NCBI RefSeq assembly: GCF_001424165.1
Contig: NZ_LMOJ01000024.1
Span: forward strand, 243,749 to 307,748
Reading direction: 5' to 3'
DNA length: 64,000 bases
DNA from: Massilia sp. Leaf139
Lineage (GTDB): Bacteria; Pseudomonadota; Gammaproteobacteria; Burkholderiales; Burkholderiaceae_D
In this document: one piece after another, positions 18,439 through 26,231 of the stretch
How positions within the stretch are numbered: the first letter of the stretch is position 1
Layout: every line of letters begins with the position of its first letter
Position numbers and translations under genes: made by a program
Notes under the pieces: model-generated
What the model was told of the DNA's origin: nothing
The model's database searches: none
Seen by the model: the letters and a program-made list of their open reading frames with translations, nothing else

Positions 18439-18950
18439 TGAGCCAATCACCAAATTAACTTTTGTAATCATTGACGAAGCAGAAAGAAAAAATTCAGTCG
18501 TGCTCGATTCGACAAAAAAGCCTTGATTTTTTCTTTGACCAAGAGCGTGGTGAGAGCGTCGTCACCGAGAGACTTATTTGTTCGCTCGATGATGATTGTA
18601 ACTTCAGGGGCGAACACGCGATGGGAAAGTTTTTCGAGGGAGATTTACTTCTTTAGGGAAAAGAAGGGGATGCGAATTAAAAGTATCGGTCGGAAGGGTT
18701 TTTTGTTGCTAGTTGAGATAATTACTCACATCGAAGATTCATGGAGAGTAAAGAGGTCTTAAAATTAATAGAGAATAAGTCAGCAATCGAATGCAAGATT
18801 GTAATGACAATTTATTTTTCTAAGCCATATTATTCTGCAAGTATGATGATTTCAGCTGATGCAATAAGAGGACTACTCAAGCAAGCAGATCCACCATCAT
18901 CATGTTGTGAAAAAGAAGACGATGAGGAAAAGAAGAGCGTAGAGCGCTAA
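18383..18950 (+). pseudogene. Broken lipoprotein gene downstream of the effector
   Basis: ATG 18383 encodes a lipoprotein signal peptide, MAKFLLPLLLILSGC, with lipobox LSGC, but the frame stops at 18524. Coding-like text then continues in other frames: SLDFFFDQERGESVV to GDLLL (stop 18654), then GMRIKSIGRKGFLLLVEII to WRVK, then EVLKLIENKSAIECKIVM to the stop at 18948-18950. At 18750 the two last frames join if one base is restored. The whole reads as one secreted protein of about 185 residues with several frameshifts. T6SS immunity proteins against phospholipases are often lipoproteins, so it may be a decayed immunity gene; that is inference. Confidence 0.5.
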
Positions 18951-19282
18951 ACTAGTTAATGAAGGAGCATTGCTTTTAAAATTGCGTCGATCAGCGATCT
19001 ACGCAGGCGTCGCAGCTAGTCGCATGACGTGTCTATCTAAAACAAATGAGCGCCATTACTACTCAGGAAGCCTTCGCAACTGTCGTTGACCTCGTAGTAA
19101 TCGATGTGACGCTCTAGCCCTTCGTGAATGGACTAAAATTCGCCTTTCTACAAACTTAGCCAACGTCTCTCACATGACAATATACAAAGCAAAAATAAGC
19201 GGCAAGCGTGCTGAAAAATAGCAGATTCTGAAAATGCAGACGTTAACTCTACGACTAGAATTTTATTGGGGCGGAAATATAA
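18951..19282. other. AT-rich stretch with no recognisable gene
   Basis: About 330 bases with stops in all frames and no clear promoter or repeat. It lies between the broken lipoprotein and the secreted-protein gene and looks like decayed island DNA. Confidence 0.5.
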
Positions 19283-19306
19283 ATGAAAAATTAAATTGCC
19301 GCGGTC

Positions 19307-19906
19307 ATGTTAGGGATGTCATTAATTTTTTGCGATACAGTTGCGGCTGCACCTCAAGCTAGCACGAATTGCAAAGATCAGAAATTCGAAGAATTAGTAA
19401 GGGTGTACCCAAGTGCATGTTTCAATGGAAGTCTCTACCAGATCCGATATAATCAGAAATCTACCAGCATCCTCTTGAAATCTGAGCGAGGAGAGGTAGT
19501 TTTGCAGCGGATTCCGAGAAAGTATGATCCGTCACTGGTCGGTGCGGACGGTTTCATTGGATTCTTGCCCAACGCTATGCAAGCATATAAAGATAAGGGA
19601 GTACTTGCATTTGTTTCGTTTATCAGAACGAAAGGCGGGAATGGAAGTGGACAATGTAGCGCAGGTGCAGAAATATTTTTAAATTTTCTCGATGTCCGAG
19701 CAGCGGCTCCGAAGATTTTATCGAGTATTTTAATTGATAGCTGTAACCGACCGATCGAACTAATGGATCGAAATAGTTCAACAAAAACCTTAGGAAAGCT
19801 TTCAGTTGTTAACAAAAGAATCACTCTTCATTTCTTGAGTTATTGCGAAGGTGAAGGCTATCCAATTGCAACGGTTTCAGCTGATCTTAAGCAATTGGAG
19901 TTTTAG
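19307..19906 (+). CDS. Secreted protein with a stop codon in its signal peptide
   Basis: The protein from ATG 19307 is 199 residues, with scattered cysteines (NCKDQKF, SACFNG, QCSAGAE, DSCNR, YCEGEG) typical of a periplasmic disulfide-bonded protein. I do not recognise the family. The true start is probably ATG 19283, which follows GGGGCGG: its frame reads MKN, stop (TAA 19292-19294), then IAAVMLGMSLIFCDTVAAA. Removing that one stop restores a perfect signal peptide. Translation could restart at 19307, whose remaining hydrophobic stretch may still export it poorly. It sits at the right end of the AT-rich island and could be another immunity-type gene. Confidence 0.6.
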   Translation: MLGMSLIFCDTVAAAPQASTNCKDQKFEELVRVYPSACFNGSLYQIRYNQKSTSILLKSERGEVVLQRIPRKYDPSLVGADGFIGFLPNAMQAYKDKGVLAFVSFIRTKGGNGSGQCSAGAEIFLNFLDVRAAAPKILSSILIDSCNRPIELMDRNSSTKTLGKLSVVNKRITLHFLSYCEGEGYPIATVSADLKQLEF

Positions 19907-19935
19907 AGGAGCTAGCTGGCAATTGGTACTAAAAC

Positions 19936-19968
19936 AAAAAAGGCGCCATGATCACTCATGACGCCTTC
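19936..19968 (-). terminator. Terminator of the second tRNA-Lys gene
   Basis: A 12-bp stem (AAGGCGTCATGA with TCATGGCGCCTT on the minus strand) and a T-run, 20 bases after the tRNA. Its sequence is unrelated to the terminator of copy 1. Confidence 0.8.
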
Positions 19969-19987
19969 ATTGCTGCTGCTAAATTCG

Positions 19988-20063
19988 TGGTAGGCCGTGC
20001 GGGATTCGAACCTGCGACCAACGGATTAAAAGTCCGCTGCTCTACCAGCTGAGCTAACGACCC
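19988..20063 (-). tRNA. tRNA-Lys (anticodon TTT), copy 2
   Basis: Identical over 76 nt to the copy at 10948-11023 and in the same orientation. About 25 bases upstream are also similar (the TATAAT region at 20076-20081), but the 3' flanks differ. The two copies bound the T6SS segment. Confidence 0.97.
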
Positions 20064-20121
20064 GAAAGAGGCAGCATTATAGCCGGCGATTGGCGTTTGC
20101 GCTAGTGCTAAGCGAACTTCC

Positions 20122-21942
20122 TCAGGAGGCCGACAGCGCCGCCGTCACCTTCAGCACTTCCTCGGCCGTCGTCGCCCCTTCGATGATCTTCATCGCCCCG
20201 GCAATCCGCAGCGGTTTCATTCCGTCGGCAACGCTCTGCTGGCGCAGGCCCGCCAGGTCGGCCGCGTCGCCAATCAAACGGATGAATTCCTCGGACACCG
20301 TCAGCAGCTCGTACAAGCCGGTGCGGCCGCGGTAGCCGGTCTGGCGACATTCGGGGCAGCCGATGGGGCGGTAGACCAGCGCCGGCTTGGGCAGCTGCCA
20401 GGCGCCGCCGAGACTTTCCCAGACGTCGTCGCTCAGCTCGCCATCCGGCGCCTTGCAGTCCGGGCACAGGGTGCGCACCAGGCGCTGGGCCATCACGCCG
20501 ATCAGGGTCGCTTCCAGCAGGTAGTCGGGCACGCCCAGTTCGAGCAGGCGCATCACGGCCGAGGGTGCGTCGTTGGTATGCAGGGTCGAGAGCACGAGGT
20601 GGCCGGTGAGGGCGGCCTGGATCGCCATCTCGGCCGTCGCCAGGTCGCGGATCTCGCCGACCATGATGATGTCCGGATCCTGGCGCATCAGGGCGCGCAC
20701 GCCGTCGGCAAAGGACAGGTCGATGCCGGGCTGTACCTGCATCTGGTTGAACGAGGCCTCGACCATCTCGATCGGATCCTCGACCGTGCAGACGTTGACT
20801 TCGTTGGTCGCCAGCGCCTTCAGGGTCGTGTACAGCGTCGTCGTCTTGCCCGAGCCGGTCGGCCCGGTGACGAGGATAATGCCGTGCGGGCGGTTGGTGA
20901 GGGCGTCCCAGCGCTGGGCGTCGTCCGGCGGGAAGCCCAGTTCCGGCAGCGTCTTGACCACGACCTCCGGGTCGAAGATACGCATCACCAGCTTTTCGCC
21001 GAAAGCGGTCGGCATGGTCGACAGGCGCAGTTCGACTTCCTGGCCGTTGCTTGTCCTGGTCTTGATGCGGCCGTCCTGCGGGCGGCGCTTTTCGATGACG
21101 TCCATGCGGCCGAGCAGCTTGATGCGCGCCGTCATCGCCAGCATCACGGCCGCCGGCACCTGGTACACCTGGTGCAGCACGCCATCGATGCGGAAGCGAA
21201 TGACGGCGATCTCACGTTTCGGCTCCAGGTGGATGTCCGACGCCCGCTGCTCGAAGGCGTAGCCCCACAGCCAATCGACGATGTTGACGATGTGCTGGTC
21301 GTTCGCATCGAACTGTTTATTTGCCTTACCCAGTTCGACCAGCTGCTCGAAGTTGTTGCGCAGGGCGACGTCCTGGGCGTTCGACTTGCTGGCGTCGCGG
21401 ATCGACTTCGCCAGGCTGAAGAACTGCGAAATGTATTGCGCGATGTCGAGGGGGTTGGCCAGCACCAGTTCGATGCGGCGGCGCGACAGCTTGGCGATCT
21501 CGGCTTCCCACTCGAGCGCGAACGGATCGCTGGTCGCCACCGTCAAGGTCGTTGCGCTGATGTCGACCGGCAGGATATTGAAGCGCGCGGCATAGCTGGC
21601 CGACATCACGTCGGCCACCTTCGTGAAATCGATTTTGAGCGGGTCGATGCGGATGAAGGGGATGCCGACCTTGGCCGCGCACCATTCGGTGAGGATGTCG
21701 AGCGTGAGCAGGCGGTGCGGCGGCTGGGTCGACACCAGCTTGCACTGGGCGACGGCCGTCAAGGGGTGCATCGAGCCGGCCGCGTTTTTCAGGACGCCCT
21801 GGGCCTGGGCGAAATGCGCCTTGACCTTGTCTTTCTCGACGATGCCGTCGGCCAGGAGCCAGGAGAAAATCGCCTGCAGGTCGAGCTTGCGCGGCCGCGC
21901 GGGGCTGCGGGGGAGGGAAGCGGGTTGGACGTTGGCGTTCAT
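20122..21942 (-). CDS. GspE/PilB-family secretion or pilus ATPase
   Basis: A 606-residue hexameric ATPase of type II secretion or type IV pilus systems, cytoplasmic at the inner membrane. It has an N-terminal T2SSE_N-type domain (about 90-200), Walker A GPTGSGKTT (360-368), an Asp box (VEDPIEM), Walker B (DPDIIMVGEIRD), a His box (GHLVLSTLHTNDA), and a CPDC...CPEC tetracysteine zinc site. All catalytic elements are present. No other gsp or pil genes lie nearby, so whether it serves a pilus, secretion or another apparatus cannot be told. The spermidine-synthase-like gene begins 22 bases further down on the same strand. Confidence 0.88.
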   Translation of the reverse strand: MNANVQPASLPRSPARPRKLDLQAIFSWLLADGIVEKDKVKAHFAQAQGVLKNAAGSMHPLTAVAQCKLVSTQPPHRLLTLDILTEWCAAKVGIPFIRIDPLKIDFTKVADVMSASYAARFNILPVDISATTLTVATSDPFALEWEAEIAKLSRRRIELVLANPLDIAQYISQFFSLAKSIRDASKSNAQDVALRNNFEQLVELGKANKQFDANDQHIVNIVDWLWGYAFEQRASDIHLEPKREIAVIRFRIDGVLHQVYQVPAAVMLAMTARIKLLGRMDVIEKRRPQDGRIKTRTSNGQEVELRLSTMPTAFGEKLVMRIFDPEVVVKTLPELGFPPDDAQRWDALTNRPHGIILVTGPTGSGKTTTLYTTLKALATNEVNVCTVEDPIEMVEASFNQMQVQPGIDLSFADGVRALMRQDPDIIMVGEIRDLATAEMAIQAALTGHLVLSTLHTNDAPSAVMRLLELGVPDYLLEATLIGVMAQRLVRTLCPDCKAPDGELSDDVWESLGGAWQLPKPALVYRPIGCPECRQTGYRGRTGLYELLTVSEEFIRLIGDAADLAGLRQQSVADGMKPLRIAGAMKIIEGATTAEEVLKVTAALSAS

Positions 21943-21963
21943 GTTCCCTCGGTGTTCGAATGG

Positions 21964-22746
21964 TTAGCGTGCCGCCTCGATACCCTTGACCCAGGATTTC
22001 GCCGGCAGCTTGGTGGCGGCGACGATCTGGGCCGCGCGTGCGGCCAGCGCGGCGCTGTCGAGCGCGGGCCGGGTCTTGAAGCAGAGGGCGACGACGTTCC
22101 CGTCGTGGACTTCCGGCAGGCAGATCACGTGCGCGAAGGCGAATTTCATCGCCTTGATGTTCTTGTTGTAGCTCGGGTGGTCGCCGAACAGGTTGACCGT
22201 CATGATGCCTTGTTCGGTCAGGCAGTCGTTGCAGGCGGCATAGAACTCGGGCGTGTCGAGCACGGGACCGCGCGCGGTGGCGTCATATAAATCGCATTGG
22301 AGCACGTCGTAGCGGCCGTGGTTTTCGGGGTCTTCGACGAAGTCGAGCGCATCCATCTCGAGGATGTGTAGACGATCATCGCGCGGCGGCAGCTTGAACA
22401 TGGTGTCGCAAATGGCGATCACCGAAGGATTGAGTTCCACGGCCGTGACCTGGGCCTCGGGAAACTGGCGGAAGCAGTATTTGGTGAGCGTGGCCGAACC
22501 GAGGCCGAGCTGGGCGATATGGCGCGGCGTCTCGATGAACAGCATCCAGGCCATCATCTGCTGCGCGTATTCGAGTTCCGGCCAGTCGGGCTTACGGATG
22601 CGCATCGCGCCCTGCACCCATTCGGTGCCGAAGTGGAGATAGCGGACGCCGTCCTGTTCGGACAGGGTCACGGGCGCGAATTTCGGCTTGCGCGCGGGAC
22701 GGCGCGAGGATTCGGCTTGTTCGATGGATTTGCGTTTGATGAGCAT
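21964..22746 (-). CDS. Spermidine-synthase-like methyltransferase-fold protein
   Basis: 260 residues from ATG 22746 (MLIKRKSIEQ). The Rossmann core shows IAQLGLGSATLTKYC (the glycine-rich cofactor loop), VTAVELNPSVIAICD (acidic end of the second strand) and YDVLQCDLYDATARGPVL, as in spermidine/spermine synthases. The region that normally binds putrescine and donates the catalytic Asp is different from true SpeE (here DLYDATA). It may therefore act on another amine or be a SpeE-like protein of unknown substrate. No speD is near. It follows the gspE-like gene on the same strand but reads into the gap before it, so it is encoded upstream of it in transcription order. Confidence 0.72.
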   Translation of the reverse strand: MLIKRKSIEQAESSRRPARKPKFAPVTLSEQDGVRYLHFGTEWVQGAMRIRKPDWPELEYAQQMMAWMLFIETPRHIAQLGLGSATLTKYCFRQFPEAQVTAVELNPSVIAICDTMFKLPPRDDRLHILEMDALDFVEDPENHGRYDVLQCDLYDATARGPVLDTPEFYAACNDCLTEQGIMTVNLFGDHPSYNKNIKAMKFAFAHVICLPEVHDGNVVALCFKTRPALDSAALAARAAQIVAATKLPAKSWVKGIEAAR

Positions 22747-22862
22747 AGGGCGACCTGAAGGAATCGTCCTATTATCACGGGAGGGGTTCCCGCAGCGCAA
22801 GCGCCACGGGAATGGGTCGGAACGGTGAAGGAGGGGGCTTCGCCGTTCCGATAGCAGACAGA

Positions 22863-23372
22863 TCAGTACTGCGCAGGCTCGACCGTCACGCGCAGGGGAA
22901 TGCGGTTGCCCGGATCGCGCTGCATGAAGGCGGTGTGGTTCTGGCCGCGGTATTCGTAGGTCACGTCGTAGCCGCTGGTGCGAGATTCGATGGCCTCGAC
23001 GGTGCGGCACTGGCGCACGGCCTGTTCCTGCACGGCGACATCCTGGCGGCCATTGTTTTCCACGCGGTCGCCGACGACGGCGCCTGCGATCGCACCGGCG
23101 GCGGTTGCCGCGACGCGGCCGTTACCGCTGCCGATCTGGTTGCCGAGCAGGGCGCCGGCGATGCCGCCGACGATCGAGCCGCCGGCACCGCGCTGCTGCT
23201 GCACGGGCACCTGCTGGTAGTCGGTGCGGCATTCCTGGCGCGGCATGCGGATCTGCTCGACGCGCGGCTGTACGCGCACCACGCGGCCGAAGTCTTCGAA
23301 TTCGGCGGCCTGGGCGAGCGGCAAGGCGCACAGTCCCAGGGCGGAAATCATCAGTTTGGTTTGCATGTTCAT
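22863..23372 (-). CDS. Glycine-zipper (2TM) outer-membrane protein
   Basis: 169 residues. Signal peptide MNMQTKLMISALGLCALPLAQAAE; then a Cys/Gln-rich segment (PRQECRTDYQQVPVQQQ), and a glycine-zipper hairpin GAGGSIVGGIAGALLGNQIG / RVAATAAGAIAGAVVGD typical of the SlyB/PcP 2TM family. The C-terminal domain (TSGYDVTYEYRGQNHTAFM, PGNRIPLRVTV) is common in betaproteobacterial members. Such proteins sit in the outer membrane or periplasm and affect envelope integrity. The start at 23372 has GAGG eight bases before it. No lipobox is seen. Confidence 0.82.
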   Translation of the reverse strand: MNMQTKLMISALGLCALPLAQAAEFEDFGRVVRVQPRVEQIRMPRQECRTDYQQVPVQQQRGAGGSIVGGIAGALLGNQIGSGNGRVAATAAGAIAGAVVGDRVENNGRQDVAVQEQAVRQCRTVEAIESRTSGYDVTYEYRGQNHTAFMQRDPGNRIPLRVTVEPAQY

Positions 23373-23758
23373 GAGGAACCTCGTCGTAGGTGCAGCGGTT
23401 AGTATGAAGTGACGTCCAATGAATTCACGTCCACCCATGTATGTTAATCCTGGCGCGGACTTTCCGGTCGATCTGCGTGGCAACAAAATGTAACAGCCGT
23501 GCATATGGAGTCGCAGGAAGGCCAGAATGCGAAAACACGCCAAACAGGCACGAATTTGCGCGAAAAGCGGCAGTTTCTTTCAAATTTTGGCCGCTGAAGC
23601 ACATTCGGGTTGCTTCGGTTACTACAAAACGTTACCCTTACAGACTTAGGGTTATTGGCGCGTGGAAACGATTTAGGAGAACGGCGTTGCTGCCTGGGCA
23701 TGCATGGTGAACGGCCCTGGAGTTTTTCACACACTCACCAGGTCGACTTGAGGGAAAA
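23373..23758. other. 386-base divergent intergenic region
   Basis: Separates the minus-strand glycine-zipper gene from the plus-strand barstar gene. It holds no gene that I can support and no strong hairpin. AT-rich patches near 23560-23650 may carry the promoters of both genes. Confidence 0.5.
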
Positions 23759-24157
23759 ATGAGTATGTTGATGAGAGTGCCGTCCAATCTTGTGCAGTCC
23801 ATTCGCGCTTATCGCGTGCCGGAACTGCAGGAAGAGGCGGTGCGAATGGGCCACCATTTCCTGTACGCGCATTGCGCGAACACGCTGACCAAGCAACAGG
23901 TGTGCGCCCGCATCGGCGAGAACTTCTATTTTCCTAAACCCTGCAGCAAGAACTTCGACGCCCTGCGCAACTGCCTCACCAATACCGTGTCCGAAGCCGG
24001 CCTCCAGCCCGGCTTCCTGGTGGTGCTGGAGCAGCTGCCGAACACCCAGAAATTCGACAAGGAAGCGCGCGAGACCCTGCTCGACGTGTTCCGCGACGCG
24101 GCCGAATTCTGGGCCGAGAAGAAAGTCCCGTTCCGCGTTTTTTACTCCTTCGAGTAG
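23759..24157 (+). CDS. Barstar-family ribonuclease inhibitor
   Basis: 132 residues matching the barstar (barnase inhibitor) family: LTKQQVCARIGENFYFPKPCS, then NFDALRNCLTN, and the C-terminal FRDAAEFWAEKKVPFRVFYS. In the known family the acidic and aromatic residues of the FPxxxGxNxDAL segment plug the barnase active site. ATG 23759 follows AGGGA closely, and an ATG two codons later is also possible. No barnase-type ribonuclease gene is next to it here, so it is either an orphan antidote or has another role. The next gene, purN, is housekeeping. Confidence 0.85.
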   Translation: MSMLMRVPSNLVQSIRAYRVPELQEEAVRMGHHFLYAHCANTLTKQQVCARIGENFYFPKPCSKNFDALRNCLTNTVSEAGLQPGFLVVLEQLPNTQKFDKEARETLLDVFRDAAEFWAEKKVPFRVFYSFE

Positions 24158-24226
24158 TGTCGAAGGGGACGCAGCCCGTGGCGCCGGCAGGCGGCAGGTG
24201 GCAGGCCTTGCGGTACAATGCGCGCC

Positions 24227-24859
24227 ATGAAAAACATCGTCATCCTCATCTCTGGCCGCGGCAGCAACATGGAAGCGGTCGTGCGCGCCGCGCAGCTGGA
24301 AGGGTGGCCGGCCAGGATCGCGGCAGTGATCAGCAACCGGGCGGATGCGGCAGGACTCGCTTTCGCGCAAGCCCAGGGCATTCCTACCGCGGTCGTCCCT
24401 AGTAAACAGTTTGCGAGCCGCGCCGAATTCGATGCGGCCCTGCGCCAGGAAATCGACCGCTTCGCGCCCGACCTGGTCGTGCTGGCCGGTTTCATGCGGA
24501 TCCTGACGGCGCCCTTCGTCGAGCATTACGCCGGGCGCATGCTGAACATCCATCCCTCGCTCCTGCCCGCCTTCCCGGGGCTGGAGACGCATCGCCAGGC
24601 GATCGAGGGCGGCGTGGCCGAGCATGGCGCGACGGTGCATTTCGTCACTGCCGAGCTCGATCATGGCCCGGTCGTGGCCCAGGCCCGCGTGCCGGTGCTG
24701 GCGGGCGACACGCCCGACACGTTGGCGGCGCGCGTGCTGGCCGAGGAACACAAGCTCTACCCCTATGCCGTGCGCCTGTTCGTCGAAGACAGGCTCAGTA
24801 TTGAACAGGGCGATGTCCGAATTTCAGATTCGCACTTCGCCGACACCATCACCAGTTAA
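24227..24859 (+). CDS. purN: Phosphoribosylglycinamide formyltransferase (GART 1)
   Basis: 210 residues. PurN transfers a formyl group from 10-formyl-tetrahydrofolate to GAR in purine synthesis. ILISGRGSNMEAVV is the substrate loop, VLAGFMRILTAPFVEHY and MLNIHPSLLPAFPGLETHRQAI carry the catalytic Asn/His region, and HFVTAELDHGPVVAQA the conserved Asp. All expected residues are present and the length is normal. Start ATG 24227 (MKNIVILIS); TACAAT at 24214-24219 lies so close that the transcript may be nearly leaderless. It is followed by rsmB. Confidence 0.95.
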   Translation: MKNIVILISGRGSNMEAVVRAAQLEGWPARIAAVISNRADAAGLAFAQAQGIPTAVVPSKQFASRAEFDAALRQEIDRFAPDLVVLAGFMRILTAPFVEHYAGRMLNIHPSLLPAFPGLETHRQAIEGGVAEHGATVHFVTAELDHGPVVAQARVPVLAGDTPDTLAARVLAEEHKLYPYAVRLFVEDRLSIEQGDVRISDSHFADTITS

Positions 24860-24884
24860 CACCAGTAGTCATTCAAGGATTTTC

Positions 24885-26213
24885 ATGAGATTGCCACCAG
24901 CAATTCTCGGCAGTACCGAAGAGGTGCTGCGCGAGATCTTGCGCTTTACGGCCCCGGCCGACGTCACCCTGTCGCGTTACTTCAAGGATCACCAGCGCCT
25001 CGGTTCGCGCGAACGCGGCGTCGTCGCCGAAGCGGTGTATGCCGTCCTGCGCAACAAGACCTTCTTCACCGATTTCGGCGGCAGCGGCGGCACGCCGTCG
25101 ATGCGCCGCCTCGCCTTGATGGGCCTGGCGGAAACGGCCGGGATCGAGTCGCTCAGCGGCCTGCACGAGGACGAGACGGAGTTCCTGACTCGCATCAAGG
25201 AAATCGACCGCAGCCTGCTGCCGCCACTGGCGCAGGCGAACATGCCGCAGTGGCTGTTCGACAAGCTGGTCGCCCAATATGGCGAGCCGGAAGCAAAGGA
25301 ACTGGCGGCCGTGCTGAACACGCCGGCGCCGCTCGACCTGCGCGTCAATTCGATCAAGGCCAATCGCGACGAGGTCATCGCCAAGCTGGCCGAGGCGCCG
25401 ATTCTGGCCGAGCCGACCCCGTACTCGCCACTCGGCCTGCGCGTCAAGAAGAAGCCAACCTTGCAGAACCTGCCGTTGTTCAAGGACGGCGCGATCGAGG
25501 TGCAGGACGAGGGCAGCCAGGTGCTGGCCCAGATCCTGGCCGCGCGCCGCGGCGAGATGGTCGTCGACTTCTGCGCCGGCGCCGGCGGCAAGACCCTGGC
25601 CCTGGGCGCGACGATGCGCAACACCGGCCGCCTGTACGCCTTCGATGTCTCGGAAAAGCGCCTATCGAAGCTGAAGCCGCGGCTGGCGCGCAGCGGCCTG
25701 TCGAACGTGCATCCGGTGCTGATCGCGCACGAGCGCGACGCCAAGATCAAGCGCCTGGCCGGCAAGATCGACCGCGTGCTGGTCGACGCGCCGTGCTCGG
25801 GCCTGGGCACCCTGCGCCGCAATCCCGACGTCAAGTGGCGCCAGCCGGAATCGGCCGTGGCCGAGATGCAGGAAAAGCAGGCCTCGATCCTGGACGGCGC
25901 CGCGCGCCTGCTCAAGGGCGGCGGCCGCCTGGTGTACGCCACCTGCTCGCTGCTGAACGAAGAGAACGATTTCATCGTCGAGCAGTTCCTGGCCTCGCAC
26001 CCGGATTTCGCCCTGGTGCCGATGAAGGACGTGCTGGCCGAGCAGAAGATCGACCTGGAGATGGATCAGTACCTGAAGCTCCTGCCGCACAAGCACGGCA
26101 CCGACGGCTTCTTCGCCGCCGTGCTGGAACGCAAGCCGATGGCTGCAAAAAAAGCGAAAGAGCCGAAAGCCACCGCCGCTGACGAAGCAGACACTGACGC
26201 CACCGACGCGTAA
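24885..26213 (+). CDS. rsmB: RNA (cytosine-5) methyltransferase, RsmB/NOL1/NOP2 type
   Basis: 442 residues. A NusB-like N-terminal part (about 1-140) precedes an AdoMet domain: VDFCAGAGGKTLAL (cofactor loop), LYAFDVSEKRL, and two catalytic-type cysteines in VDAPCSGLGTLRR and YATCSLLNEEN. RsmB methylates C967 of 16S rRNA; other members of the family act on other sites, so the exact target is inferred from domain layout. The last 35 residues are a Lys/Ala/Asp-rich tail not needed for the fold. It lies 25 bases after purN and 18 before the MscS gene, likely one operon. Confidence 0.85.
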   Translation: MRLPPAILGSTEEVLREILRFTAPADVTLSRYFKDHQRLGSRERGVVAEAVYAVLRNKTFFTDFGGSGGTPSMRRLALMGLAETAGIESLSGLHEDETEFLTRIKEIDRSLLPPLAQANMPQWLFDKLVAQYGEPEAKELAAVLNTPAPLDLRVNSIKANRDEVIAKLAEAPILAEPTPYSPLGLRVKKKPTLQNLPLFKDGAIEVQDEGSQVLAQILAARRGEMVVDFCAGAGGKTLALGATMRNTGRLYAFDVSEKRLSKLKPRLARSGLSNVHPVLIAHERDAKIKRLAGKIDRVLVDAPCSGLGTLRRNPDVKWRQPESAVAEMQEKQASILDGAARLLKGGGRLVYATCSLLNEENDFIVEQFLASHPDFALVPMKDVLAEQKIDLEMDQYLKLLPHKHGTDGFFAAVLERKPMAAKKAKEPKATAADEADTDATDA

Positions 26214-26231
26214 AAAAGGAACCGCGCCCAG

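Noticed and set aside
10948..20063. Classical integrative island with att sites
   Set aside because: No integrase or recombinase gene was found and the tRNA copies are complete rather than 3' fragments.
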